A DNA stretch of 64,000 nt from Ilyomonas sp965199845. Its GTDB lineage: Bacteria > Bacteroidota > Bacteroidia > Chitinophagales > Chitinophagaceae. Below are positions 1 through 9,264 of the stretch, one piece after another. The first letter of the stretch is position 1. Each line of letters begins with the position of its first letter. A program made the position numbers and the translations under genes. A model generated the notes under the pieces. That model searched no databases and had not been told where the DNA came from. It saw nothing but the letters and a program-made list of their open reading frames with translations. Where the stretch lies: positions 1 through 64,000 of the forward strand of contig CBDATZ010000029.1 in NCBI GenBank assembly GCA_965199845.1, given 5' to 3'.

Positions 1-1234
1 TTATGCACATTAGAAGCCCGGAAAAACGGATTGAATATATTTTTTAAATCGTTTTCCGGTATGCCGATTCCATTGTCTTTTACAATCAGAATAATAGCTT
101 TTGCAGAAAGCGCAAGCGCAACAGAAACAGGTTGCGAATCAGAATATTTACAGGCATTTAAAAAGGATGTTTGATAAAGCCAGTTCAAGCAATTGCGCAT
201 TGCCCAAAACCGTTAGCTTTCCGCTCTTTTCAGGATACAAACTGGTGTTTATCTGAATAATACATTGGCTGTAAACGTGATGCGCATTTTGCTTTGCATT
301 GTGCAATAGTTCGTTTATATCTACGGGTTCAACGGTAAAGTTTTCTCTAAAGGCAGAGCGCGCCAGTTGCACCAGGCTTTGCGTAATATTTCGCAGCTTT
401 TCGCCTTGCTGAAAAATAACAGAAAGCGATTGCCGGTATTGCTCTTCCGGCCTGTTTTTGGAAAGCGCATAATCTGCTTCTCCAATGATAGCTGTAAGTG
501 GCGTGTTCAATTCATGTGAAGCGTTGCTTACGAAATTATTTTGTGTTTCAAAAGCTGTCTCTAAACGGCTAAGCAAATCGTTGAATGTGTTGGTGAGAAC
601 AGCAATTTCATCTTTACCCGTTTTTATTTGCAGCCGCCTGTGCAATGAAGTTGCCGTGATGCTTTGCACCTGCCGGGAAATGTTTCTGATAGGCGCTAAA
701 ATTTCTTTTGAGAAAAAATAATCCGATGCTGAACACAACCAGAACACCAACAATACAGGCAGTTGTTAATATCTTCTGCAGATTGCTTAAAAAGTCTTTC
801 AAAAATGCGTTTTCAGCAGCTACAATAATGATATATGTCTTCTCTGCTTTGCTATATTTTATACCATGAAAAAAATCAAAATCTTTTCGGAAGGAAGCTT
901 CGCCGTTTGTTAGGATAGATTGTATAAAATATGAAGGCACTTGTGCAGATAACTCTTTGTTTTCGCCCTTTTGCAGTGTATCAATATTAATAATGTATTC
1001 TCTTTCGTCAGGCAAACGTTTCATTTGTTCGCGGCGTATTATTGTAAAAGCCGCCGTATCGGAATTAGTTTCTAAATAAGCCCGCGCTGTAATGTTGGCA
1101 CGTAGCTGAAGCCGCGTATAAAAGTCCTGCGAAGCGTTTTGATAGGTAAAATAATAAACACTAAAACTCAGTGCAACAATCACGCAGGTACAGAGTAATG
1201 TAAAGAGTAAAGTAATGCGGGTTTGTATCTTCAT
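1..1234 (-). pseudogene. Sensor histidine kinase, frameshifted twice and cut by the window edge
   Basis: Membrane sensor kinase of a two-component system; it should autophosphorylate on histidine and pass phosphate to the regulator encoded 2 bases downstream of its start. The N-terminal frame (from 1234) has one membrane segment at the extreme N-terminus, a roughly 130-residue periplasmic stretch and a second membrane segment. The second frame (from about 720) carries a HAMP-like stretch and the H-box NASHELNTPL, phosphoacceptor His near base 515. A third frame (about 160 to 1) carries the ATP-binding N-box VKDNGIGIP. Both breaks are one extra base: in the A6 run at 713-718 and the A5 run at 160-164. 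Removing one base at each restores one continuous kinase running off the window. Sequence error is likelier than real decay. Confidence 0.85.
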
Positions 1235-1236
1235 GG

Positions 1237-1926
1237 TTATTTTTCTTTTAGCATATAACCCATGCCGGTTACGGTATGTATCAGTTTATTATCTGTATTG
1301 GCGTCTATTTTTTTCCGGAGATAATTAATATAAACATCCACCACTTTTGTATTCATTTCAAAATCGTAACCCCACACTTTTTCAAGAATATCCATACGCG
1401 AAAGCACGCGGCGGCCATTGCGCATAAAGTATTCAAGCAACCGGAATTCAGTGGCTGTTAAATCAACCAGAATATCATTACGACTTACTTGCCTCTCATC
1501 TAAATCCATTACAATATCGGCAAAGCGAAGTACATTTTTTTTATCTTCCGATTGCGAAACCGTTGTCTTTTTTCGTCTTGACAAAGAACGTAATCGAGCT
1601 AATAATTCAGCGACTTTAAAAGGTTTGGTAAGATAATCATCGGCACCGCTATCCAACCCCATAACAATATTATCTGTTGTTCCTAAAGCGGTAAGCATCA
1701 GGATGGGAACATCGTTTCCGGCCTGTCTGCAACGACGACATAATTCAAGTCCGTTAATGTTAGGCAACATCACATCTATAATCGCCACATCGTATTGATA
1801 AGAAGACAGGAACTGCCAGCCGGTTTGTCCATCGGGCGCAATAGTAACTTCGTTATTTTCTTCTTCTAACGTCTTCTTTATTAAGTTAGCCACCGCAGGT
1901 TCGTCTTCTATCACTAATATGCGCAT
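1237..1926 (-). CDS. OmpR/PhoB-family response regulator
   Basis: Cytoplasmic DNA-binding response regulator of 229 residues, the usual OmpR-family length. The N-terminal receiver domain (about 1-118) shows the acidic pocket E7/D8, phosphoacceptor D51 in IIDVMLPN, T79 and K101 in TKPF. The C-terminal winged helix (about 130-227) ends in the typical VDVYINYLRKKID and TVTGMGYML segments. It lies directly upstream of the sensor kinase, with stop and start 2 bases apart, so the two are co-transcribed. It resembles CusR/ArlR-type regulators, but nothing nearby shows the signal or target genes. Confidence 0.95.
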   Translation of the reverse strand: MRILVIEDEPAVANLIKKTLEEENNEVTIAPDGQTGWQFLSSYQYDVAIIDVMLPNINGLELCRRCRQAGNDVPILMLTALGTTDNIVMGLDSGADDYLTKPFKVAELLARLRSLSRRKKTTVSQSEDKKNVLRFADIVMDLDERQVSRNDILVDLTATEFRLLEYFMRNGRRVLSRMDILEKVWGYDFEMNTKVVDVYINYLRKKIDANTDNKLIHTVTGMGYMLKEK

Positions 1927-1936
1927 ATTGGAAAGT

Positions 1937-4457
1937 TTAAAACGGCAAACCGATACCTAACTGGATAGCAAAGTTGTTACGGTTAGGAGAAATAATATCG
2001 CCGTTGGCATTCTTCTTTTCAAACTCATGATTGCGCCAGGTAAAATTTGTAAAGTCGAGCCATCCGTTGTTTGCCAAACGTGTCGGGTCTTTCAATTTTA
2101 AGCCGCCATCAATTCGTATCAGGAAATAATTAAAATCAAGCCGAATACCTGTGCCAACTGCAATAGCAATATCTCTTCCTAAGTTATTAAAATAGAACTG
2201 GCTTTTCGGGTTGTTTCTATCGGTTTTAATATTCCATACATTGCCGATATCTGTAAATAAAGCGCCGGCTAATTTGAGTGAACTAAACTGCGCAATGGTA
2301 TATCTGTATTCAAGATTCGCTTCTAATTGCAGGTCGCCATACCGGTCTCTGAACGCCACTTGTTTGGTGCCGGCTGTATCGCTTAGTAAAGACGATCCAA
2401 GCCCGATCTGGCGCAGGCTCCAGGCGCGCATACTGTTAGGTCCGCCACCAAAAAATTGTTTATAAAACGGCAATGTTTTGCCAACTTTTCCATAGTTATA
2501 ACCAATGCCTCCAAAGATTCTTGCTACCAGAGAAGTGGTCGGAAATGTGAAGAGTTTACGATATTCAACCTCGCCTTTTATATAGCGGTAAATATTTTTC
2601 GTTCCATGGATGAATAGTGCCCGATATAAGACCCGCTTCTTCAACAGCTGCGCGAAAGAAATTGTTTTGCGCCGGATGATTTGCCGACTGGAAAGAAGTG
2701 TTGAAAGTACCAATGATACTAACAATAGAACCCGTAGTAAAAGCATTGCGCAAAAAAGGATTTGCCTTCAGCTGCGCTACCAGCTGAGGAAGCGTATCTA
2801 ACGAATATAATTCAACATTCGGAATCTTTACAGACCATGTATTGTTTCGCTTTTTCCACTCATAACCCCAGTTTGCAACCAATTGCCGGATGCGGAAATA
2901 ATTGGTACGTTCCGAATAAGTTGCCGAAGCGCCAAGAATAGATTTTAAACCATCCAGGCGTTCAGGTCTTTTTACAAAAAAGTTATACAACGGTTTTGGC
3001 AACAGGATGTTTGGAAAAATATACGAATGACTTAATGAAGATTGAAATGTTTGCAGTAAAGGATAGTTTTTGTTCAAACTTAATTCAACACCATTACGAA
3101 AAGAAGTAGAAGACTGGATAGCGCGATGCCAAATATTCCGGTTTAAATACGTGGCATTAACAGCAAGTCCGAAGAAATTTCCGGTTGTTAAAAAGTCTCC
3201 CGTATTGCGGCTCGCTTCCAAGCTCACCGTTATATTTTGCTTTACAGCAGGAACTAAAAAATAATGAAAGTCAACCGTATCAACTCTCACCCTGAAAGAA
3301 TCTTTATATAACGAATCTGCCTGTATCGAATTGGCAATTTTGATGCGATACCGGGAATCTACATTTTGCCATGCGCCGATGGCAGACAGATTGCTCACTG
3401 TCTTTAAATAAAGCCGGTCGTTATACAAATTACCTTGTCGCATAAAAGTGTGCTGCTGAAGCGGCTGAAACCGAAACTGGTGTTTGGTTCCATACATGGT
3501 AAATTCTTTTCGCTGATAGAGAACAGGCAGATTTGTTTGTTCCATCAGGCTGTCGGGAATCTGCGTATAATTTGTTTCGGGATAGAAATAAATGTTGCCG
3601 ATACGATATTGTTTTAATTGCGAAGAATCAACCAAATCGGTAGAATCAGGATTGATTTCGCGCGTCTTAATTATAATCTTGGCAACCGGGTTTTGCCGCG
3701 ACCGTTCCGCCGCTTGTTGTATGGTTCTGATTTGTTCAAACGGATCGGTTGAAATCTGGAAAACAGCCGGATCAGTTGTATCCGCTTCTGCAATCAGGTT
3801 ATCGCGCGAAATGAGCATATAACCGCGGTTTTTATACAAGCCAACCAGCCTGTCCAATTCACTTCCCAGCAATGGTTTTGAGAACGGCGATTTGCCGGGT
3901 TTTACCAGGCTTTTCTTTACCGAATTTTCGCGGGTCGCAATACGTTGTAATATCGAATCGCTCAACTGGTAGCTTATCGAATCTATAATGGTTACTTTGC
4001 CCGGATCGAGCGTGAAAACGATATGTGTACGTTGCTGCTTTTTTACAGTATCTACATAAAAACTATCGGTAAATGTGGTATGATAATAACCGATAGAATT
4101 GAGATAAGCATTCATATATGAAATAGAATGACTCATGTGCGAAGTATCGAAAACCGGCGGATTTCTTATACGATAAAATATACCAAAGCGTTGCACTTTC
4201 TGCACTCTTACACTATCATCAAAATAGTTTGGCAAAGCCCGCAGCAGATCAGTCTTTTGATTTTTTGAAATGTTGTTGGATTTAATTTCAACTTCACTGT
4301 TATAAACAAACGGCGTATCGGCAGGATAATTTTTTACACTGTTGCGATTAATGGCAAAAAGAAATTTTTCTTCTGTACAGGAAGAAATTAACAGCGTTAC
4401 AAGCAGGATGATTGGCAAATATCTGATAACACGACAGGAAGCAAAACCCATTTCCAT
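1937..4457 (-). pseudogene. tamL: TamL-type outer-membrane assembly lipoprotein (Omp85 family), frameshifted once
   Basis: Omp85-superfamily protein resembling TamL, the Bacteroidota lipoprotein counterpart of TamA that works with TamB at the outer membrane. The first frame (630 residues) begins with a lipoprotein signal peptide ending LLISSC, followed by POTRA-like repeats and the start of the beta barrel. The second frame (to 1937) holds the rest of the barrel, with the conserved FGGGPNSMRAW segment and a terminal strand ending in GIGLPF. The frames join near 2595-2599, where deleting one base from a T5 run (A5 on the coding strand) gives a smooth WNENIYRYIKGEVEYR. It is divergent from the RNA methyltransferase gene. 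No tamB is visible in the window. Intact length would be about 840 residues. Confidence 0.8.
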
Positions 4458-4533
4458 TTATTTTGTGTGCGGGCTGCGCCTGTTTACCCGCTTTCCGCAG
4501 CCGTTTTGTACATAGTCAATAATAAACTTACCA

Positions 4534-5250
4534 ATGATTAGTAAGAATGAGGTCAAATATATCCAAAGTTTATCCGACAAAAAAAATCGCGACTTCGAAA
4601 ACGTTTTCGTGGCAGAAGGTCCTAAGCTGGTAAATGATTTATTAGCGCGCGGATTAACCGCAAAAATGATTTATACCATAGAAGAAACAGCTCTTTATAA
4701 AAATAACAAAACGGAAGTAAAAGAAATAACCGGCAACGACCTGCAACGTATCAGCCAGTGGGAAACAGCGAACCAGGTATTGGGCGTTTTTTATAAAAAA
4801 GAATTGCCTTCTCTCATTTTGAAAAACAAAATAACGCTTGCTTTAGACGGCATTCAGGATCCTGGAAATTTAGGAACAATCATCAGAACAGCAGATTGGT
4901 TTGGCATTACGCAAATTGTGGCTGCCACAGATACGGCAGACTGTTACAACAGCAAAGTTGTACAAAGCACAATGGGCAGTATTGCAAATGTAAACGTGTA
5001 TTATACTGATTTAAAAACGATACTTACGGATATAGATATTCCGGTATTGGGCGCATTATTAAATGGAAAGAATGTGTTTGAGATGAAGGAGATAAAAGAA
5101 GGAATTCTTGTGATTGGTAACGAATCTAAAGGTATCAGAAATGATATATTGCCGCTTATTCAGCAAGCGGTAACAATACCCAAATATGGCAGCGCCGAAT
5201 CGTTGAATGCGGCTGTGGCAACAGGCATTCTTTTATCTCATCTTGTATAA
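4534..5250 (+). CDS. SpoU/TrmH-family RNA 2'-O-methyltransferase
   Basis: SPOUT-class methyltransferase of 238 residues that transfers methyl from S-adenosylmethionine to a ribose 2'-OH in rRNA or tRNA. The N-terminal third (1-95) is an RNA-binding substrate domain. The catalytic domain shows the three family motifs: N112 to R118 in GNLGTIIRTADWFG, 195-202 GNESKGIR, and 215-230 IPKYGSAESLNAAVAT forming the knot. It resembles rRNA enzymes of the RlmB/TsnR group, but the exact target base cannot be read from sequence. It is divergent from tamL with 76 bases between starts, so the two probably share a promoter region. Confidence 0.93.
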   Translation: MISKNEVKYIQSLSDKKNRDFENVFVAEGPKLVNDLLARGLTAKMIYTIEETALYKNNKTEVKEITGNDLQRISQWETANQVLGVFYKKELPSLILKNKITLALDGIQDPGNLGTIIRTADWFGITQIVAATDTADCYNSKVVQSTMGSIANVNVYYTDLKTILTDIDIPVLGALLNGKNVFEMKEIKEGILVIGNESKGIRNDILPLIQQAVTIPKYGSAESLNAAVATGILLSHLV

Positions 5251-5462
5251 ATAAAAACCTGCGAACACAAGGCAAATCATTAGATATTAATAATAAAATA
5301 ATTTATTTTTCTGTTTATCATTTATTTCTATAACCTGAACGAAACTAATTGACTAACACAATTTCGAAACAGATGTTACCTGGTAGTATATGAAAGAAAG
5401 ATTTTCGTTATAAAAAAGCTCCGTTTGGCAGCTATGTGCGTTCGGTGTAGTTTCGTCCGCAC

Positions 5463-6701
5463 ATGAATGTGGCTCTCTTCATAGCAAAGCGTATTGCATT
5501 TAACAGGCAAAAATCATTTTCCCGTTTTATTATACGGCTGGCAATTGCGGCAACGGCTCTTAGCGTTGCGGCAATGATTATTACTTTAAGCTTTGTAACC
5601 GGTTTCCAGGAAGCGGTTGCTAATAAAGTTTTTAGTTTCTGGGGACATATTCATGTACAGCAATACGAAGCCACCAAAGCTTTGATTGCTGAAGAAACGC
5701 CGCTTGAAAAGAATGATACCGTTCAGCAGATTTTACAGTCTTTACCACAGATAAAAACGGTTCAGGTATTTGCTACCAAAAGTGCTGTGATTGAAAACAA
5801 CAGCGATATTGATGGCGTCTTAATTAAAGGTGTTGAGAAAGATTACAACTTCAGCAACCTGCAACCTTTTTTACAACAAGGCAGATGGATGAATTTTGAT
5901 GATACGCTTTACAGTAAAGAAATTGTGGTTTCGCAACCGCTTGCGCAGGAACTGCAAATCAAATTAAATGATACCGTTTCTGTTTACTTCATTACACCAT
6001 CAGAAGGCAAATCAACGCTTCGTAAATTAAAAGTGTGCGGCATTTACAAAACCGGTATTGAAGAGTACGATAAACTTTTCGCCTTAACCGATATTCGCTT
6101 GTTGCGGCGCATCAATCACTGGAGCGCAACAGGCATCGGCGGCTACGAAATTTTTTTACACGATTATAAAAATATTGATACCGTAACCAATCTTTTATAC
6201 AATACCTATCAGCTGCCCGGCGCTTGGATAAGCCGCAGTGTAAAAGAAGTGTATCCGAATATCTTCGACTGGCTTAGCATACAAGATACCAACCGCGATG
6301 TCATTTTTATTGTGATGGCTATTGTTGCCATTATTAATCTCATAACCTGTCTCCTGATTTTAGTTCTTGAAAGAACACAAATGGTTGGCATTTTAAAAGC
6401 AGTTGGCGCCAGTAATTTTCGTATTCAGAATGTGTTTATTTATTATGCAACTATCATTGCAGGCATTGGCATTGTAACCGGTTTTGTGGCAGGTATTGGT
6501 TTGTGTTTACTTCAGCAATATACAGGCTTGCTGCATCTCGATGAAAGCGCTTATTATGTATCGGTTGCGCCTGTAAAAATCATCTGGTGGCAAACGGCAC
6601 TTATTTGTGCGGCTACTTTAGTTGTCTGTTTTGTGTCACTGATTCTGCCGGCGTTATTTGTAAAAAGAATACAACCTGTAAAAGCCATTCAGTTTAAATA
6701 A
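5463..6701 (+). CDS. FtsX-like ABC transporter permease, LolC/LolE-type
   Basis: Inner-membrane permease of 412 residues with the MacB/LolC/LolE topology: one membrane segment near residues 22-48, a large periplasmic domain (about 50-275), then three membrane segments (about 280-400). The segment ILKAVGASNFRIQNVFI is the cytoplasmic coupling loop of FtsX-like permeases, and VQVFATKSAVIE plus IDGVLIKGV resemble LolE. The likely role is extraction of lipoproteins from the inner membrane for transport to the outer membrane, powered by a LolD ATPase that is not in this window. It is preceded by 212 bases without a gene and faces the DinB-like gene, whose stop is 12 bases away. Confidence 0.9.
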   Translation: MNVALFIAKRIAFNRQKSFSRFIIRLAIAATALSVAAMIITLSFVTGFQEAVANKVFSFWGHIHVQQYEATKALIAEETPLEKNDTVQQILQSLPQIKTVQVFATKSAVIENNSDIDGVLIKGVEKDYNFSNLQPFLQQGRWMNFDDTLYSKEIVVSQPLAQELQIKLNDTVSVYFITPSEGKSTLRKLKVCGIYKTGIEEYDKLFALTDIRLLRRINHWSATGIGGYEIFLHDYKNIDTVTNLLYNTYQLPGAWISRSVKEVYPNIFDWLSIQDTNRDVIFIVMAIVAIINLITCLLILVLERTQMVGILKAVGASNFRIQNVFIYYATIIAGIGIVTGFVAGIGLCLLQQYTGLLHLDESAYYVSVAPVKIIWWQTALICAATLVVCFVSLILPALFVKRIQPVKAIQFK

Positions 6702-6712
6702 TTCATTGTTAT

Positions 6713-7306
6713 TTATATGGCAACGGATTCTTTTGTGGCGGATGAAATGGCTCGATCTGCCTGCAATACATGACGATAATTATGCGCAATTAAAAACCGG
6801 AAAGTATCGCCAAGTGGTAATTTAATAAAGCGTGAAATAGAAACCGGTGTTTTGGCTTTCCGCAAATCAACCTCTTTTGCTTTTTCTAAAAGCTGCAATA
6901 AAGTTTCCTGCTGATCTATAAAAGTAGCCAATACAATATCGCTGTTTTCATTGGTGATTGGCGAATGATTTTTTGGCGATTTCATCTTCTTAATTGTTTT
7001 GGCTTCGCCTTTTGGCTGCATCAGTTTGGTAAACCAATTGCCGATAAAACTGGTTGTAAAATTTGTTGCAGAACGCCACTCTTTTCGCTTCGCTTCTTCT
7101 ATAGAATTTTGCAAAGCCGGCAAATAATAATCGCCGTAACTATTTAAATGCATCAGGCATTGCGCAGCGCTCCATTTGTCTGCACTTTCTTTATATAACA
7201 TAGTTCGCGGCGGCAGCATTTGCCATTGTGTTACAGCTTTGTTTAGGATGTCTTCTGTTTGTTGTTTTATATCTTCTATTAATTGAATTGACTTGAATGT
7301 TGGCAT
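6713..7306 (-). CDS. DinB-family protein (DinB/YfiT-like four-helix bundle)
   Basis: Cytoplasmic DinB_2-type protein of about 197 residues. The family is a four-helix bundle with a metal site of three histidines and includes thiol-dependent transferases. Visible family marks are the ADKWSAAQCLMHLNSYGDYYLPAL stretch near residues 42-65, with a candidate metal His in LMHL, and the C-terminal LIAHNYRHVLQADRA. A longer start at 7324 would add MYKIYN; the internal ATG at 7306 gives the usual N-terminus and is preferred. No substrate can be inferred. It converges on the permease gene. Confidence 0.82.
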   Translation of the reverse strand: MPTFKSIQLIEDIKQQTEDILNKAVTQWQMLPPRTMLYKESADKWSAAQCLMHLNSYGDYYLPALQNSIEEAKRKEWRSATNFTTSFIGNWFTKLMQPKGEAKTIKKMKSPKNHSPITNENSDIVLATFIDQQETLLQLLEKAKEVDLRKAKTPVSISRFIKLPLGDTFRFLIAHNYRHVLQADRAISSATKESVAI

Positions 7307-7525
7307 GTTGTAAATTTTATACAAATGTCTTTTGATTGATAAATAAAAATGTTGGTGTACGCCAAGATTTTATTGTTTTGAATTGATATTGATAACAAAG
7401 CTCAATTATTTACAAGGCGTACAAGAGTGCGACGCAACGAAGATAAATAGGAGTTACAAAAGCTGGTAACCAAAACTGTATTTCGTATTTCTTTGCTCAT
7501 TATTTACAACACAAAAACGCTTTAT

Positions 7526-8116
7526 TTATAATCTTACGCTGCCTAATAATTTGCTGAAAGTTGTTGCATCTAAACCAAGATAAGATGCCAAATATTTGTG
7601 CGGAATCAGGTTTAAAATATGCGGACTTCTTTTGAGCAAGGTTGTAAATTTTTGTTCGGCTGAAAAGCATTGCAGTTCGATTTGTCGTTCTAACAATCCG
7701 GCAATTACAAAACTCATTGATTTGCGGATATAAGTTTCAAACTGATGATGTTGCTGCATCAATTCATTTACTTGTTTATAGGTTGTTCGCAAAAATTCGC
7801 TTTGCGTTAATGTTTCCAAATAATAGCGCGAAGGCGTTTGTAAAAGAAAAGAATCTAAAACGCCGGAAAACGAATACGGATAAGTAAATACAAGCGTTGC
7901 CTCTTTGTTATTATCAGCAATGGTAAATGCGCGCTGAACACCTTTGCATACAAAATATAAATGCTTTTCTGTTTCGCCGGCCGTTGTAAGAAGTGTTTTA
8001 CGCGCCGCGGTAAAAGGCTGCCAGATTGCCGCAAAACCGTTCCACACATTGTCATCGAGCGGCTGAATAAAATCTGTGGTTTTTCTTACTTGTGCAAGCG
8101 CAGAAAGCAAATCCAT
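7526..8116 (-). CDS. Crp/Fnr-family transcriptional regulator
   Basis: Transcription factor of 197 residues with an N-terminal cyclic-nucleotide-binding-like beta roll (about 20-115) and a C-terminal helix-turn-helix (about 145-185; IPHKYLASYLGLDATTFSKLL). The arrangement matches the many Bacteroidota Crp-like regulators of around 190 residues, which mostly lack a known ligand. An upstream in-frame ATG at 8215 would add 33 residues of unusual composition, so the ATG at 8116 is chosen. It is divergent from the small beta-barrel gene beginning near 8274, which makes that gene a possible target; this is inference from position only. Confidence 0.85.
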   Translation of the reverse strand: MDLLSALAQVRKTTDFIQPLDDNVWNGFAAIWQPFTAARKTLLTTAGETEKHLYFVCKGVQRAFTIADNNKEATLVFTYPYSFSGVLDSFLLQTPSRYYLETLTQSEFLRTTYKQVNELMQQHHQFETYIRKSMSFVIAGLLERQIELQCFSAEQKFTTLLKRSPHILNLIPHKYLASYLGLDATTFSKLLGSVRL

Positions 8117-8273
8117 AATTGCGTTTTTGTTTATCGGGATAAAAATTTTATCAACCTGATACGGTTGCTTTTCAATAACTACAATATTACAAATATGGCG
8201 CAACCCAACTGACAAAGCCAGTTTGGTATAGTTTTTAAGAAAGCCTATGTTCTAAAATTTTATATTGATGATT

Positions 8274-8768
8274 ATGAGAAAGTTTTTTGTCTTCACAACC
8301 CTTATTTTAACGGCTGTTGTTTTCTGCCAAAATGTAAATGCGCAAAGTAAAAATCCGCTACGACTTGGTATTGGCATTGATGCCGGAAGCACATTGAAAG
8401 ATCCAAACCAGTTTGTATTGGGCGCCGATGCGCGTTTTCAAATTCCTATTGGAAATAGTTTTTCCGGTATTGTAACCGCAGGTTATTCGCATTTCTTCAA
8501 AAACGATAAAGCGGGCGAAGGCTTTGGTATTATACCGGTAAAAGCGGGGTTAAAGTATTTCCCGGTAAAGAACGTTTACATAGCAGGTGAAGCCGGTATT
8601 GGTATTGGAACAAAAGAGAATCAACAAAGTTCCTTTGTTTACTCACCTTCTGTTGGTTTGGCGTTTGGTAACGGTTTGGATATTTCTTTGAAATACGAAG
8701 ATTTTACAAAGTACAATGGCTACGCATCGCAACTGGCGCTGCGCTTAGCTTATGGCTTTAAATTGTAA
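8274..8768 (+). CDS. Small outer-membrane beta-barrel protein
   Basis: Exported protein of about 164 residues. A signal peptide (MRKFFVFTTLILTAVVFCQ, cleavage after VNA) precedes alternating short hydrophobic and polar strands typical of an eight-stranded barrel such as the outer-membrane beta-barrel/porin-family domain; it ends in LALRLAYGFKL, with the aromatic-hydrophobic terminal strand such barrels use for insertion. Three possible starts lie within 9 bases (8265 TTG, 8268 and 8274 ATG); 8274 gives the cleanest signal peptide. The next gene starts immediately after its stop, so both are probably one transcript. Confidence 0.75.
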   Translation: MRKFFVFTTLILTAVVFCQNVNAQSKNPLRLGIGIDAGSTLKDPNQFVLGADARFQIPIGNSFSGIVTAGYSHFFKNDKAGEGFGIIPVKAGLKYFPVKNVYIAGEAGIGIGTKENQQSSFVYSPSVGLAFGNGLDISLKYEDFTKYNGYASQLALRLAYGFKL

Positions 8769-9059
8769 GTGGTGAATCCTGCGCAGGAAATATGTCCGTT
8801 GTGCGGCAGGCAACTTGCCGAACCTTATAACCGTCATCATTTGTTGCCGGTAAGCAAAGGTGGAAAAGGAACCGAAACTGTATTGATGCATAAAATTTGT
8901 CACGATAAAATTCACGCGGTTTTTACAGAAACAGAATTAAAACGCTCGTACAATACAATAGAAAGTCTGCAGGGAACCGAAGAAATCGGGACGTTTATAA
9001 AGTGGGTTCGAAAGAAAGAACCGGAATTTTATGACAAATCGGTAAAAAAGAAAAGATAG
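8769..9059 (+). CDS. Small HNH-endonuclease-like protein
   Basis: A 96-residue cytoplasmic protein whose first half is an HNH-type zinc finger: CPLCGR near residue 9, RHHLLPVSKGG near 22, then HKICHDKIH near 41-49, giving the Cys-x2-Cys, His-His and Cys-His ligands of HNH nucleases. The C-terminal half is a short helical tail ending in KSVKKKR. The start is GTG, placed exactly after the TAA of the barrel gene (a second GTG follows at once), suggesting translational coupling. Similar short orphan HNH proteins are often annotated as HNH endonucleases without a known substrate. A strong terminator follows at 9063. Confidence 0.75.
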   Translation: MVNPAQEICPLCGRQLAEPYNRHHLLPVSKGGKGTETVLMHKICHDKIHAVFTETELKRSYNTIESLQGTEEIGTFIKWVRKKEPEFYDKSVKKKR

Positions 9060-9062
9060 AAA

Positions 9063-9096
9063 ACGGGCTGATGAATAGTTATCAGCCCGTTTTTTG
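9063..9096 (+). terminator. Rho-independent terminator after the HNH gene
   Basis: Perfect 10-bp stem ACGGGCTGAT/ATCAGCCCGT with an 8-base loop, followed by TTTTTTG, starting 3 bases after the HNH stop codon. It ends the barrel/HNH transcription unit and isolates the efflux operon promoter downstream. Confidence 0.9.
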
Positions 9097-9151
9097 ATAA
9101 TAATTAAGACATAAGAAAAAGGTTAAATTCTCGCCAGGAAAAATAAAATTT

Positions 9152-9191
9152 AAACATCTGTTTAATTTTATCAAACAATTGTTTAATTTTG
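9152..9191 (+). promoter_or_regulatory. Promoter and two TetR-type operators of the efflux operon
   Basis: Two perfect inverted repeats of form AAACA-NN-TGTTT lie at 9152-9163 (spacer TC) and 9173-9184 (spacer AT), 21 bp apart, so on the same DNA face. The second abuts TAATTTTG at 9184-9191, a match to the Bacteroidota -7 element TAnnTTTG; the -33 element is weak. The same repeat with the same flanking TAATTTTG occurs twice in front of the tetR gene at 14110-14146. A repressor bound here would cover the -7 region of the TolC gene. Confidence 0.75.
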
Positions 9192-9264
9192 CAACCGGAA
9201 AAAAGATTAAACGTATAAACAGCTCTAATCTTACACTGATCATTTAAATACAGAATTTAAATAA